Below are positions 40,664 through 50,130 of a stretch of 64,000 nt of DNA, piece after piece (position 1 is the stretch's first letter; the number at the start of each line of letters is the position of its first letter). This stretch comes from Wylensekiella montiformis. Lineage in GTDB: Bacteria; Bacillota; Negativicutes; Selenomonadales; Selenomonadaceae. Both the position numbers and the translations under genes were made by a program. The stretch is from positions 21,362-85,361 of the forward strand of contig NZ_VUNL01000012.1 of assembly GCF_009697385.1 (NCBI RefSeq), read 5' to 3'. The notes beneath the pieces are model-generated. The model ran no database searches. It was given only the letters and a program-made list of their open reading frames with translations, and had not been told where the DNA came from.

Positions 40664-41863
40664 ATGCAGGATATTTCTTTGGAACAGGCCGTAGAGGTTC
40701 TGCTCGAACAGGTCGGTCCGATTCGCGGGACGGAGCAGGTTCCGCTGATGGAGGCGCTGGGGCGCACGCTGGCGGAGGATTTTTCGGCGCCGTTTGATAA
40801 TCCTCCGTTTGACCGGTCCCCACTGGACGGCTATACGTTTGATTCGCGGGCCGTGGCGTCGGCCACGCCGCAGGCGCCGGCCCGGCTGCGCATCATCGGC
40901 GAGGAATGTGCCGGACAGTTCTTTGACCGGTCGGTTCCCCGGGGCTGTGCGGTCCGCATTATGACCGGCGGGGCGATTCCGTCCGGCTGCGATTGCGTCG
41001 TCCGGCAGGAGGACGTTGCGGCGGAGGGGGATACGCTGTCGGTTCCGCTGGCGCTGCATCATCTGGAAAATTACTGCTTTGCGGGGGAGGACATCCGCCG
41101 GGGGACGATGCTGATGCGCGGCGGGACAAAGATTACGGCCGCGCATCTCGCGGTGCTGGCCAGCATGGGCTGTGACCGGGTGAATGTCATCCGGCCGGTG
41201 CGCATCGCTCTGGCCAGTACGGGTGATGAGCTGCTGCAGCCCGGCGAGCCGCTGCAGCCCGGCAGGATTTACAACAGCAACCTGTATCTGCTGGCCGGAC
41301 GGCTGCGGGAAATGGGCTTCGCGCCGAAGATTTTGGGTATCCTTCCCGATGATTGCGCGGAAGCGGCACGCGCCGTTCAGGCGGAGCTTGATCAGAGCGA
41401 TCTGATCCTTACGACGGGCGGTGTGTCCGTCGGCAAAAAGGACATCATGCACGGCGTAGTCCGTCAGATCGGCCGACGGCTGTTCTGGCGCGTCTGCATG
41501 AAGCCGGGCGCGCCGGCCATCGCGTATACGGCGGACGAAACGCTGGGCATCGCGCTTTCGGGGAATCCATTTGCTGCCTGCGCGACCTTCGAGCTTTTGG
41601 TGCGGCCGGTCCTGGCGAAGCTAAGCGGCCGGGACGAGCTTTTTGTGCGCCGCGTGCAGGCGGTGCTGACGAATGGATTCTCCAAGCCGAGTCCGGGGCG
41701 CCGTTTTATTCGGGCCTATTATGAGGCGGGAAAGGTGCGGATCCCGGAGCAGCATGCGTCCGGAAGCCTGTTCTCCGCCGTGGGCTGCAACGCCTTTGTG
41801 GAGATTCCGGCCGGCACCGGCCCGCTGGAGCCGGGAACGAAGGTCGGCGTGGTACTGCTCTGA
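40664..41863 (+). CDS. moeA: Molybdopterin molybdenumtransferase MoeA
   Basis: A 399-residue MoeA: N-terminal domains with FDNPPFDRSPLDGYTF and the MoCF_biosynth domain with RIALASTGDELLQPGEPLQP, SDLILTTGGVSVGKKDIMHG and the Pro-rich MKPGAPAIAY loop. It inserts molybdate into adenylated molybdopterin. Start ATG 40664 follows GAGGAGGG; the frame runs upstream into the previous gene. It is followed after 29 bases by moaA. Confidence 0.93.
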   Translation: MQDISLEQAVEVLLEQVGPIRGTEQVPLMEALGRTLAEDFSAPFDNPPFDRSPLDGYTFDSRAVASATPQAPARLRIIGEECAGQFFDRSVPRGCAVRIMTGGAIPSGCDCVVRQEDVAAEGDTLSVPLALHHLENYCFAGEDIRRGTMLMRGGTKITAAHLAVLASMGCDRVNVIRPVRIALASTGDELLQPGEPLQPGRIYNSNLYLLAGRLREMGFAPKILGILPDDCAEAARAVQAELDQSDLILTTGGVSVGKKDIMHGVVRQIGRRLFWRVCMKPGAPAIAYTADETLGIALSGNPFAACATFELLVRPVLAKLSGRDELFVRRVQAVLTNGFSKPSPGRRFIRAYYEAGKVRIPEQHASGSLFSAVGCNAFVEIPAGTGPLEPGTKVGVVLL

Positions 41864-41892
41864 GCCGGATGAAGGAAAGAAAGGGTCACGTT

Positions 41893-42882
41893 ATGCTGGA
41901 TCAATTTGAGCGAAATATCGAATATGTGCGGATCTCTCTGACGGACCGCTGCAATCTCCGCTGCCGGTACTGTATGCCGGAATCCGGCGTGGAGAAACTG
42001 CGCCATGAGGATATCCTGACCTTTGATGAAATTCTTCAGGTGGTTCGCGCGCTGGCAGCGCTGGGGGTTCGAAAGGTCCGTCTGACGGGCGGCGAGCCGC
42101 TGGTTCGCCGGGGACTTGCGGATCTGGTTCGCAGGATTCGTCAGGTGCCGGGCATCCGTCAGATCGCGCTTACGACAAACGGCGTGCTGCTGCCGGAACT
42201 GGCGGAGCCTTTGGTCCGGGCCGGAGTGGACGAGGTGAACATCAGTCTGGATACACTGGATCCTGAGGTATTTGCCGCGATCACCCGCAGACCGGCGCTG
42301 CCGCAGGTGCTGCGCGGCATCGACTGCCTGCGGCGGGCCGGCATGAAGGAGATCAAGTTGAACTGCGTGCCGATACGCGGCGTCAACGAAGCCGGACTCA
42401 TGGATCTGGTGCGCCTGGCAAGGGAACGCAGTCTGAAGGTGCGCTTTATCGAGCTGATGCCGATTGGCTGCGCCCGCCATGCCGGCTTCAGCGGAATCGC
42501 GATGGAAGAGGTGCGCCGCAGGATTGAGCGGGAGTTCGGCCCGCTTCGCCCCGCGCCGCTTCGCCGGACGTCGGTCTGCGGCCCGGCCGTTTATTATTGC
42601 CTTCCGGGCTTTGCGGGGCAGGTCGGCTTTATCGATGCCATCGAGCATAAATTTTGTTCCTCCTGCAACCGTATCCGGCTGACGGCGGAAGGCTATTTGA
42701 AGCTCTGTCTGAATGCGAAGGACGGCCTTGACCTGCGCCGTCTGCTGCGCAGCGGAATCCGTGAGGAAAACCTGAGGCTGGCGATACGTCAGGCGGTCTG
42801 TCATAAGCCGGAGGAGCATTTTTTTCAGAAGAAGGACAATCAGGCCCGGGATCATCGGGCCATGTATCAGGTAGGAGGCTGA
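41893..42882 (+). CDS. moaA: GTP 3',8-cyclase MoaA (radical SAM)
   Basis: A 329-residue radical SAM enzyme. The SAM cluster motif CNLRCRYC lies near residue 20, a GGEPL motif follows, and the second Fe-S cluster sits in FCSSCNRIRLTAEGYLKLCL. It ends in YQVGG, the conserved double Gly tail that enters the active site of MoaA. It converts GTP to the 3',8-cyclo product handled by MoaC (30751). I start at ATG 41893 (AGAAAGGG eight bases upstream); ATG 41869 is possible and would add eight residues. Confidence 0.95.
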   Translation: MLDQFERNIEYVRISLTDRCNLRCRYCMPESGVEKLRHEDILTFDEILQVVRALAALGVRKVRLTGGEPLVRRGLADLVRRIRQVPGIRQIALTTNGVLLPELAEPLVRAGVDEVNISLDTLDPEVFAAITRRPALPQVLRGIDCLRRAGMKEIKLNCVPIRGVNEAGLMDLVRLARERSLKVRFIELMPIGCARHAGFSGIAMEEVRRRIEREFGPLRPAPLRRTSVCGPAVYYCLPGFAGQVGFIDAIEHKFCSSCNRIRLTAEGYLKLCLNAKDGLDLRRLLRSGIREENLRLAIRQAVCHKPEEHFFQKKDNQARDHRAMYQVGG

Positions 42883-42886
42883 GCGA

Positions 42887-43816
42887 ATGGGAACGATTCA
42901 GGCGCTTTGTGTCAGTGAGAAAAAAGGGACGCTGAAAAAGCCGGTTCATCGGGCGTTGTTCCGGACCGAGTGGGGGATTGTCGGCGATGCGCACGCCGGA
43001 AACTGGCATCGTCAGGTCAGTTTTCTCGGACAGGAGGAGATTGAGGCGTTCCGTCGGCGCGGTGCCGATGTGCGGTTCGGCTCCTTTGGGGAGAATATTG
43101 CCGCGGACGGATTCTGTTTTCGCGAGCTTCCCGTGGGATCCCGCCTGCGGTGCGGAGAGGTTTGGTTTGAGATCACGCAGATCGGCAAGGAGTGCCATAA
43201 GAGCTGCGCGATCCGGCAGCAGGTCGGCGACTGCATCATGCCGCGCGAGGGCGTTTTTGCCCGTGTGCTGCATGGAGGATGGATTACCGTTGGCGATACG
43301 CTGACTCTGGCGGACGGAGAAGCGATGCCGCTGGATGCAGCCGTTATTACGGCCAGCGACAAGGGAAGCCGCGGCGAGCGCATCGATCAGAGCGGACCGA
43401 AGGTCCGGGCCATGCTGGAAGAGGCGGGATATCTCGTGTCCGATCTGGTCGTGCTTCCGGATGAGCGGGAGGATATCGAGCATAAGCTGCGGGAATACGC
43501 TGACCGGGGAATCGGACTGATCGTCACGACCGGCGGTACCGGCTTTTCGGTTCGGGATGTGACGCCGGAGGCTACGCTGGCCGTCTGCGACCGGCTGGCG
43601 CCGGGGATTCCCGAGGCGATGCGCGCGCTGTCCATGCAGGTGACGCACCGCGCGATGCTGAGCCGCGCGCAGGCGGGAATCTGCAAGCGCTCCCTGATTG
43701 TGAATCTGCCCGGCAGCGTCAAGGCGGTCGGGGAATGTCTCGGCTTTGTCCTGCCGGAGCTAAAGCACGGCATTGCGATTTTGCGGGGCGATGCCGGCGA
43801 GTGCGGCAGATCCTGA
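42887..43816 (+). CDS. MOSC domain - MoaB/Mog fusion protein
   Basis: A 309-residue fusion. An N-terminal MOSC domain (about 1-145: WGIVGDAHAGNWHRQVSFLG, GSFGENIAADGF, CHKSCAIRQQVGDC) carries the Cys and sulfur-carrier features of that family; a C-terminal Mog/MoaB domain (about 150-309: VITASDKGSRGERIDQSGP, LIVTTGGTGFSVRDVTPEA, NLPGSVKAVGE) would adenylate molybdopterin. It follows moaA by 4 bases. Such fusions occur in other Firmicutes. The MOSC part may act on sulfur for the cofactor or on the final oxo/sulfido ligand. Confidence 0.9.
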   Translation: MGTIQALCVSEKKGTLKKPVHRALFRTEWGIVGDAHAGNWHRQVSFLGQEEIEAFRRRGADVRFGSFGENIAADGFCFRELPVGSRLRCGEVWFEITQIGKECHKSCAIRQQVGDCIMPREGVFARVLHGGWITVGDTLTLADGEAMPLDAAVITASDKGSRGERIDQSGPKVRAMLEEAGYLVSDLVVLPDEREDIEHKLREYADRGIGLIVTTGGTGFSVRDVTPEATLAVCDRLAPGIPEAMRALSMQVTHRAMLSRAQAGICKRSLIVNLPGSVKAVGECLGFVLPELKHGIAILRGDAGECGRS

Positions 43817-43847
43817 GCGAAAGGACTGCGGCGGGGAGGGATGCGCT

Positions 43848-44966
43848 TTGGATATTTCATCGCTGAGCCTGCTGATCGTGGCGGGCGGCAGGAGTTCCCG
43901 GATGGGGAAGGACAAACGCTGGCTGGAGCTGGACGGCGTGCCGATGCTGGAATGGATGCTGCGCAAGGCTGCGCGCCGGCCGTTCGCCCGTCGGTATCTT
44001 TGCTGCGGCGCCGCGTCGCCGGAGCTGGAGGAGCTGGCCGGGCGCTATGGCGCCGTTTTGGTGGAAGATGAACGGGAGGGCTGCGGCCCTATGGAAGGGC
44101 TGCGCTGCGGCCTCAGGGCGATGCCTACGGAATACGCCGCGGCGGTTTCCTGTGACATGCCGTTCTTTGTCTTTCCGGTACTGCAGCCGCTGCTGTCCTG
44201 TCTGCCGGCGGGCGGGGAGACGGGGCCGCTGGCGGTCCTGCCGGAGTCCGGCGCCCGTCTGCAGCCGCTGGCGGCCTTGTACCATCGGAGCATGGCCGCG
44301 GCCTTTGAGGAGGCTCTGGCCGCCGGGGTGCGCAGGCTGGGCGGGGTGATTGAGCCGCTTCCGCATCATACGGTGCCGTTGAGCCGCCCCGAATGTTTTT
44401 TCAATGTCAACGATCCGGCCGGTTTGCGGCTGGCCCGCGGGCGGATGGCCAATATGCGGCGCCCCGTGCCGTTTCTTACGATTTCTGCACCGGTTTCCGG
44501 GACGGGAAAGACTACCTTTATCGAGCGGCTGATTCCCCTTCTGCGGGAGGAAGGGCTTCACGTCGGCGTAGTGAAGGGTGACTGCCACGGCTACGATGTC
44601 GATACTGAGGGAAAGGACAGCTGGCGGTTTCGGCAGGCTGGCGCGGAGAGCGTGGCGGTGGTGTCGCCGCATGGCTATTTCATCGAACGGGCCACACCTG
44701 CGCGCGCTTCGCTGCTGTCTGTGGCGAATCAGCTGGAAGGAACGGACCTGGTTCTGCTGGAAAGCCGCAGTCACGGCTGCGCGCCGAAGATTTCCCTGTG
44801 GCGCGGCCGCGGCGGACTGCTGGCGGATGAAGATACGGCGGCATGGTTTACCCGTGTGCCGCAGCCTGACGATACCGTGGCGCAGTATGATCTCGACGAT
44901 ATGGAGGCCGCAAAGCGTCTGACCCTTTTCCTGATGGGACGGGAAGGTGCCGGACTGCCGCTCTGA
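43848..44966 (+). CDS. mobA: MobA-MobB fusion (molybdenum cofactor guanylyltransferase)
   Basis: A 372-residue bifunctional protein. The MobA half (about 1-195) starts SLLIVAGGRSSRMGKDKRW, the nucleotide-binding loop that transfers GMP to molybdopterin; the MobB half (about 205-365) holds a Walker A motif SGTGKTTFIERLIPLL and binds GTP. It makes the bis-MGD form needed by formate dehydrogenase. The start is TTG 43848, chosen because GGGGAGGG lies eight bases upstream; the frame is open back into the previous gene without a site. The fusion order MobA-MobB is seen in other anaerobes. Confidence 0.87.
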   Translation: MDISSLSLLIVAGGRSSRMGKDKRWLELDGVPMLEWMLRKAARRPFARRYLCCGAASPELEELAGRYGAVLVEDEREGCGPMEGLRCGLRAMPTEYAAAVSCDMPFFVFPVLQPLLSCLPAGGETGPLAVLPESGARLQPLAALYHRSMAAAFEEALAAGVRRLGGVIEPLPHHTVPLSRPECFFNVNDPAGLRLARGRMANMRRPVPFLTISAPVSGTGKTTFIERLIPLLREEGLHVGVVKGDCHGYDVDTEGKDSWRFRQAGAESVAVVSPHGYFIERATPARASLLSVANQLEGTDLVLLESRSHGCAPKISLWRGRGGLLADEDTAAWFTRVPQPDDTVAQYDLDDMEAAKRLTLFLMGREGAGLPL

Positions 44967-45029
44967 GATGGTTTGCCCGTTTTTTGAACGTGGCAAAAAT
45001 CAGATAATGATAAAATTAACATGGATTAT

Positions 45030-45053
45030 AACCGGCCTTTGGCCGGTTTTTTT
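45030..45053 (+). terminator. Terminator of the molybdenum cofactor operon
   Basis: AACCGGCC (45030-45037), loop TTT, GGCCGGTT (45041-45048), then a T-run to 45053. It ends the riboswitch-led operon; fdhD is therefore transcribed separately. Confidence 0.92.
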
Positions 45054-45130
45054 GTCGTTTGCAGAAGGAGAAACTTCTTGTTAGAATGGAGGCGTGAAAG
45101 CAAAAGCACAGCAGGACAGGAGGCAGGCGC

Positions 45131-45931
45131 ATGAAGCCTAGAGAGCAGGAGTTGGTCGATTTTCCCGTTATCCGCTACGAAGCCGCGGCGGGAAAGTTTG
45201 TGGCCAATCATAAGTACACGTCCATAGAGTGTTATCTGGATATTTATCTCAATGACCGGAAGCTTACGACATCCTTTTGTTCGCCCGGCGATCATGAGGA
45301 CCTCGTGACAGGCATTCTGGCGCAGATGGGACAGATTCGGCGGGCGGAGGACGTCGTAGAGCTGCGCATCGACGAAACGGCTTTGGAAGCGCGGGTCAGG
45401 ACTACGCCGGCGGCTCAGGCATGGGCGCAAGAATCGGCCAAGGACCCGCGCTACTACCGCGCCCGTCAGATCCTTGACTGCGATCCGTCCCGAATCTTCG
45501 AGCGGCCGCGCGACGTCCGGTTTCGGGCGGAGGATATCCTGTCCTGTGCGGATAAGCTGCTGTCTGAGCTGGCTGCCACGCATGAAAAGACCAACGGCGT
45601 TCACAGCGGCGTGATTTTTGATCAGAAGCGGAAGGAGATTTTGGTCTTCCGCGAGGATATCGGACGCCACAATGTCTTTGACAAGCTGTATGGCTGGGCG
45701 CTGCGGAACGCTGTGGACATCACGGACAAGATCATTGTGTTCAGCGGGCGCTGCTCCTCGGAGATGATGCTGAAGCTCGGGCGGATGGGGATCAGCGCGG
45801 TAGCTGCCAAATCGGTGCCGACGACGCTTTCCCTGAAGCTGGCGGAAAAGCTCGGCATCACGCTGGTCGCCAGAATGGCGCCGGGGAGCTTTTGCATCTA
45901 TACGAATCCGCAGCGCATCGTACTGGCATGA
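45131..45931 (+). CDS. fdhD: Formate dehydrogenase sulfurtransferase FdhD
   Basis: A 266-residue FdhD, which delivers sulfur to the molybdenum of formate dehydrogenase. Family motifs are clear (SPGDHEDLVTGIL, GVHSGVIFD, FREDIGRHNVFDKLYGWAL, FSGRCSSEMMLKLGRMGISA). The sulfur-carrying CxxC loop of E. coli FdhD (Cys121/Cys124) is not seen; the same region has only one cysteine, C117, in RARQILDCDPSRI. It stands 183 bases before the formate dehydrogenase gene. The single cysteine may suffice, as the first one is the more important in the family. Confidence 0.9.
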   Translation: MKPREQELVDFPVIRYEAAAGKFVANHKYTSIECYLDIYLNDRKLTTSFCSPGDHEDLVTGILAQMGQIRRAEDVVELRIDETALEARVRTTPAAQAWAQESAKDPRYYRARQILDCDPSRIFERPRDVRFRAEDILSCADKLLSELAATHEKTNGVHSGVIFDQKRKEILVFREDIGRHNVFDKLYGWALRNAVDITDKIIVFSGRCSSEMMLKLGRMGISAVAAKSVPTTLSLKLAEKLGITLVARMAPGSFCIYTNPQRIVLA

Positions 45932-46114
45932 TCCGCTGAAATTTTCCGATACTTTTTTTGCATAAAATCATAAACCGATTCTATTGCCCGGCAGGTCAGG
46001 CGGATTCCCCGGAGGCCTCATACGGTTTTTCGGGAAATCCGCCGGCCCGGCGCGGCGTCGGTTTGTGTTTTTATAGATCTGTCTATTTTTAGGAGACTGA
46101 AGGAGGAAGCTTTG

Positions 46115-49100
46115 ATGGATTTGAGCAGACGTGACTTCTTGAAAGCCACAGGTCTCAGCGGCGTCGGCCTTGCGCTGGCCAGTCTGGGACTCGATATGCC
46201 GAAAGTCCGGGCTGCCGCAAGGGAATTCAAACTGAAAGGGGCGAGAGAGTTTACCTCGATCTGCCATTTCTGCGCCTGCGGCTGCGGGGTGATCGGCTAT
46301 GTAAAGGAAGGCAAACTCATCAACCTCGAAGGGGCGGCAGATAGTCCGGTGAACCGCGGTGCGCTTTGCAGCAAGGGACTGGGCTACGGCCAGATACCGA
46401 ATGCGGAAAACCGCGGCAAAACGCCGCTTTACCGTGCGCCGGGCAGCGATCACTGGGAAGAGATCAGCTGGGAAGAAGCGATTGACCGGGCGGCGCATGC
46501 CATGAAGAATGCCCGGGAAAAGGGCTGGAAGCAGACGGAGACGATCGACGGCGAGACCGTTGAGGTGCGCCGGACCGACGGCCTGTCCTTTATCGGCGGT
46601 TCTCAGATCAACAATGAGGAATGCTATCAGAATATCAAGATGGCCCGCGCGCTCGGCGTGGTCTATATCGACAATCAGACGCGCGTCTGCCATGCCAATA
46701 CGCCGCCGGCCATGGGCGCGGCGTTCGGGCGCGGCGCGATGACGAATCCCTGGGGGGATCTCAAGAATACGCAGCTGGTCTGGATTGAAGGATCGAATCT
46801 GGCGGAATGTCATCCGATGGGGCTTAAAAATGTCATGGCGGCCCGTGAGGATCATGGCACGCGCATTGTGCATGTCGATGTACGCTATACGCGCACTTCG
46901 AAGATCGCCGATGATTATTTCCAGCTTCGTCCGGGCACGGATATCGTGTTCCTCGGCTATATCATTTCGCAGATGCTGGAAACGGGCAAGTTCAACCGGG
47001 ACTATGTCCTGCGGAATACGAACGGCGCCTGCCTGCTCCGCGATGACTATCACTTTGAGGACGGCCTGTTCTCCGGCTATGACGAAGCCGCGAAGAGCTA
47101 CGACATGGAAACCTGGGGCTACGCGCTCGGGGCGGACGGCAAGCCGCAGAAGGCAGATGACCTGTTCGCGCCTAATACGGTCCTCACCCGTCTGAAAGAG
47201 CACTATAGCCGTTATACGCTCGACATGGTCACGAACATCACCGGCATGCCGGCCGAGGATGTCAAGCGCGCGGCGCAGATCTGGCTGGACAACGACAAAC
47301 CGGCTGTCATGATGTATGCGCTGGGCATGACGCAGCATACGGTCGGCGTTCAGAACATTCGCTGCTTTACGATTATGCAGCTTTTGAAGGGGAACATCGG
47401 CATATCGGGCGGCGGCATCGATGCGATGCGCGGTCAGCCGAACGTTCAGGCATCGACCGATTTTGGCATCGAGTTCAATATGCAGCCGGGCTATCTTGTG
47501 GCTCCGACGCATAAGACCAATACGCTGGCCAAATGGACCAAGGCATACGGCACGTTCCGCCGCAAGTGGTATGTCAATATGACAAAAGCATGGTTCGGCG
47601 AACATGCCACGGCAGAAAACGACTTCGGGTTCAATTACGGTGCAATCCGTAACGGACATCATCCGGACTCGATTTATGCCATTTTTGAGGATGCGTACCG
47701 CGGAACCATGCACGCCCTGTATCTCTGCGGACAGAATCCGCAGGTCACGAACGCCAACGCCGGACTGGTTCATGACGGCCTGGCTAAGATGGATTCGCTG
47801 ATCGTGCAGGATATTTTCGTCAATGAGACGGCGGAGTTCTGGAACCGTCCCGGCGACAATCCGGCGGATATCCAGACCGAGGTCATTTATCTGCCGGCCT
47901 GCTCCTATCTGGAGCGCGAGGGCTCTATTACGAACTCGATGCGCCTGATCCAGTGGCGCATGAAGGGGCCGGACCCGGTCGGCAGCTCCAAGCCGGACTA
48001 TGAGATCAACAATCTGCTTTGGCGCCGGATCGTCGAACTCTACAAGGATTCGGGCGATCCGAAGGACGATCCGATCCGGTTCATGACCTGGGATTATTCG
48101 GACGATCATACTGTCGAGGATATCATGAAGGAAATCAGCGGGCGCGACACGGCGACCGGCGCGCTGGTCAACGGCATCGGCGAGCTGAAAGACAATGGCG
48201 AGACGAGCTCCGGTATGTGGATTTATGCTGGTTATTACGGCCGCGAGGGCAATATGACGGCCCGGCGCGGGCAGGAGGATCCGGGAAACATCGGCATTTA
48301 TCCGAAGTTTGCCTGGGCATGGCCGGACAATATCCATATCCTGTACAACCGCGCGTCCTGTCTGGCGGACGGGAGTCCTGCCGATCCCGAGCATCCGGTC
48401 GTCTGGTGGGACCGCGCTGCCGGAAAGTGGACCGGCTACGATGTGCCGGATGTCGGCAACCGCCTCCATGGCCCCGATACGCCGGACGGTCAGAAGCCGT
48501 TCCGCATGAACGGGGAGGGAATCGCCCGGATCTATGCGGCTCCGTATCAGGACAAAAATCCCGACGGCACGACGCGGGATGCCTCGAGTACGCCGGTCGA
48601 CGGCCCGATTCCCGAGTTTTACGAGCCATGCGAGAGCCCGACGCACAACGCTCTGCATGAGAACAAGAATGCGCAGCAAAATCCCTGCCTGATTTATCCG
48701 CGCCTGCCGGAAAAACAGCCGGTCGGCACGCCGGATCAGTTCCCCTATGTACTCTGCAGCTCCGGAATCGCGGAGCACTGGTGCTCCGGTACGGTCACGC
48801 GCAATATCCCCTGGCTCAATGAGCTGGTCAAGGAGCCGTTCGTGGAGATCAGCGAGCAGCTTGCCGGGAAACTGGGCATTAAAGCCGGCGACAAGGTAAA
48901 AGTCAGCTCGGCCCGGAGCGAGGTCGTAGTCAAGGCGATGGTCACCAAGCGCGCCCGGCCGCTCATGGTCAACGGACAGGAGACGCATATGGTCTGGATG
49001 CCGTACAGCTGGGGCTTCAAGGGACTGTCTACCGGCCCGAGTACGAACTATCTGACCATTGACGCATTGGACCCGAATACGCAGGAGCAGGAATTTAAGG

Positions 49101-49129
49101 CCTGTCTGGTCAATCTTGCCAAGGCATGA
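46115..49129 (+). CDS. fdhA: Formate dehydrogenase catalytic subunit, cysteine form
   Basis: A 1004-residue Mo/W bis-MGD oxidoreductase. A twin-arginine signal (LSRRDFLKATGLSG) sends it to the periplasm already folded. The [4Fe-4S] site is at C50, C53, C57 and a Cys in ALCSKG near residue 87. Where E. coli FdnG has selenocysteine 196, codon TGC (46688) gives Cys192 in TRVCHANTPP, so no selenium is needed. The conserved His193 follows. The C-terminal cofactor-binding domain ends near residue 1004. With FdhB and FdhC it would feed electrons from formate into the quinone pool. Start ATG 46115 follows AAGGAGGAAG. Confidence 0.94.
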   Translation: MDLSRRDFLKATGLSGVGLALASLGLDMPKVRAAAREFKLKGAREFTSICHFCACGCGVIGYVKEGKLINLEGAADSPVNRGALCSKGLGYGQIPNAENRGKTPLYRAPGSDHWEEISWEEAIDRAAHAMKNAREKGWKQTETIDGETVEVRRTDGLSFIGGSQINNEECYQNIKMARALGVVYIDNQTRVCHANTPPAMGAAFGRGAMTNPWGDLKNTQLVWIEGSNLAECHPMGLKNVMAAREDHGTRIVHVDVRYTRTSKIADDYFQLRPGTDIVFLGYIISQMLETGKFNRDYVLRNTNGACLLRDDYHFEDGLFSGYDEAAKSYDMETWGYALGADGKPQKADDLFAPNTVLTRLKEHYSRYTLDMVTNITGMPAEDVKRAAQIWLDNDKPAVMMYALGMTQHTVGVQNIRCFTIMQLLKGNIGISGGGIDAMRGQPNVQASTDFGIEFNMQPGYLVAPTHKTNTLAKWTKAYGTFRRKWYVNMTKAWFGEHATAENDFGFNYGAIRNGHHPDSIYAIFEDAYRGTMHALYLCGQNPQVTNANAGLVHDGLAKMDSLIVQDIFVNETAEFWNRPGDNPADIQTEVIYLPACSYLEREGSITNSMRLIQWRMKGPDPVGSSKPDYEINNLLWRRIVELYKDSGDPKDDPIRFMTWDYSDDHTVEDIMKEISGRDTATGALVNGIGELKDNGETSSGMWIYAGYYGREGNMTARRGQEDPGNIGIYPKFAWAWPDNIHILYNRASCLADGSPADPEHPVVWWDRAAGKWTGYDVPDVGNRLHGPDTPDGQKPFRMNGEGIARIYAAPYQDKNPDGTTRDASSTPVDGPIPEFYEPCESPTHNALHENKNAQQNPCLIYPRLPEKQPVGTPDQFPYVLCSSGIAEHWCSGTVTRNIPWLNELVKEPFVEISEQLAGKLGIKAGDKVKVSSARSEVVVKAMVTKRARPLMVNGQETHMVWMPYSWGFKGLSTGPSTNYLTIDALDPNTQEQEFKACLVNLAKA

Positions 49130-49207
49130 TGGATGGGGGAAAAGCCGTATGAAGCGGCGAACCCCTTGTAAATCAACGGTTCCTTAACGAGGAAAAAGGA
49201 GACGTTT

Positions 49208-50068
49208 ATGAACCCGGTAAAAGAATCGATGATGGATGAATACTTGAAAAAGCACCCCTATCTGAAAGAGACGGCGAAGCTGTATCTCGGCATGGAAAAG
49301 ATCCTGTCGGAACAGGTCGCGCCGGTTTCCCTGCCTGAACCGCAGGAGCTGGCCGGACTGGTACGGGACGGCCTGCCGCTTCTTCAGCAGGCGCAGCTGC
49401 AGCAGACTGTGGTCAAAGTGGCTGCTGTGGAACTCAGCGATGTGCTGGCCGCGATGGAAGCGCTGGAGGCTCCTGCCCCCATGAAGACCGCTTTGCAGGA
49501 TTGGAAAATCTGGGCGGATGAGGCGGAGCTTTCCGAGATCCAGCAATGTTTCGGCTGGCTGCTGCGGCAGGAGGATACAGAGATTCATGCCTTTGCCGAA
49601 GCCGCCCGTCTGAATGAAGCGCTGGTCCGCTTTTTGGGCTGGCAGATCATTCGGGCCCTGCTCCCCGACGGGATAAAGGCACCGGAGATTTGGGCGCAGG
49701 CAGACTGGTCGCGCCCTTACTGTCCGGTCTGCGGACGTCCGCCGGTGCTTGCCCAGCTGCGCAGGCAGCAGGAGGGACATGCGCGCTATCTGGTCTGTGA
49801 CGGCTGTCATACGATGTGGCGCGCCGCGCGCGTCGGCTGCGTCTACTGCGGCAATCAGGACCTGAAGACGATACATATTCTGGAAGCGGAAGAAGAGCCG
49901 GCGATGCGGCTGGATGTCTGCGACCGGTGCCATGTATACCTCAAGACCTGCCGGGAAGAGGGCGGGGAAGAAATCTACCTCAGAGACTGGGCGACCATCC
50001 ATCTGGATCTTCTGGGAGAAGAAAAAGGTCTCCATAAAAAAGGAAGCATCATGCTCGCCAATTCGTGA
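49208..50068 (+). CDS. fdhE: Formate dehydrogenase accessory protein FdhE
   Basis: A 286-residue FdhE. The C-terminal half carries four CxxC pairs: CPVCGRPP, CDGCHTMW, CVYCGNQD and CDRCHVYL, which bind iron in the family. It is a cytoplasmic maturation chaperone for Tat-exported respiratory formate dehydrogenases and its position between fdhA and fdhB supports that. The N-terminal half is helical. Confidence 0.9.
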   Translation: MNPVKESMMDEYLKKHPYLKETAKLYLGMEKILSEQVAPVSLPEPQELAGLVRDGLPLLQQAQLQQTVVKVAAVELSDVLAAMEALEAPAPMKTALQDWKIWADEAELSEIQQCFGWLLRQEDTEIHAFAEAARLNEALVRFLGWQIIRALLPDGIKAPEIWAQADWSRPYCPVCGRPPVLAQLRRQQEGHARYLVCDGCHTMWRAARVGCVYCGNQDLKTIHILEAEEEPAMRLDVCDRCHVYLKTCREEGGEEIYLRDWATIHLDLLGEEKGLHKKGSIMLANS

Positions 50069-50130
50069 GCAGACCGCATGACGGCAGGGATATTCGACGC
50101 CGTCATGCGAGGAGAAAGGAGAACACAAAA

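Noticed and set aside
46685..46693. Selenocysteine in formate dehydrogenase
   Set aside because: The codon at the Sec position is TGC (Cys), not TGA, and no SECIS element is needed.
45968..48988. A 1006-residue open frame opposite the formate dehydrogenase gene, and other long antisense frames (24094-26532, 10932-12647, 31366-32895)
   Set aside because: They mirror real genes with strong codon bias in GC-rich DNA, have no ribosome sites or family motifs and are rich in Arg, His and Asp as such shadows usually are.
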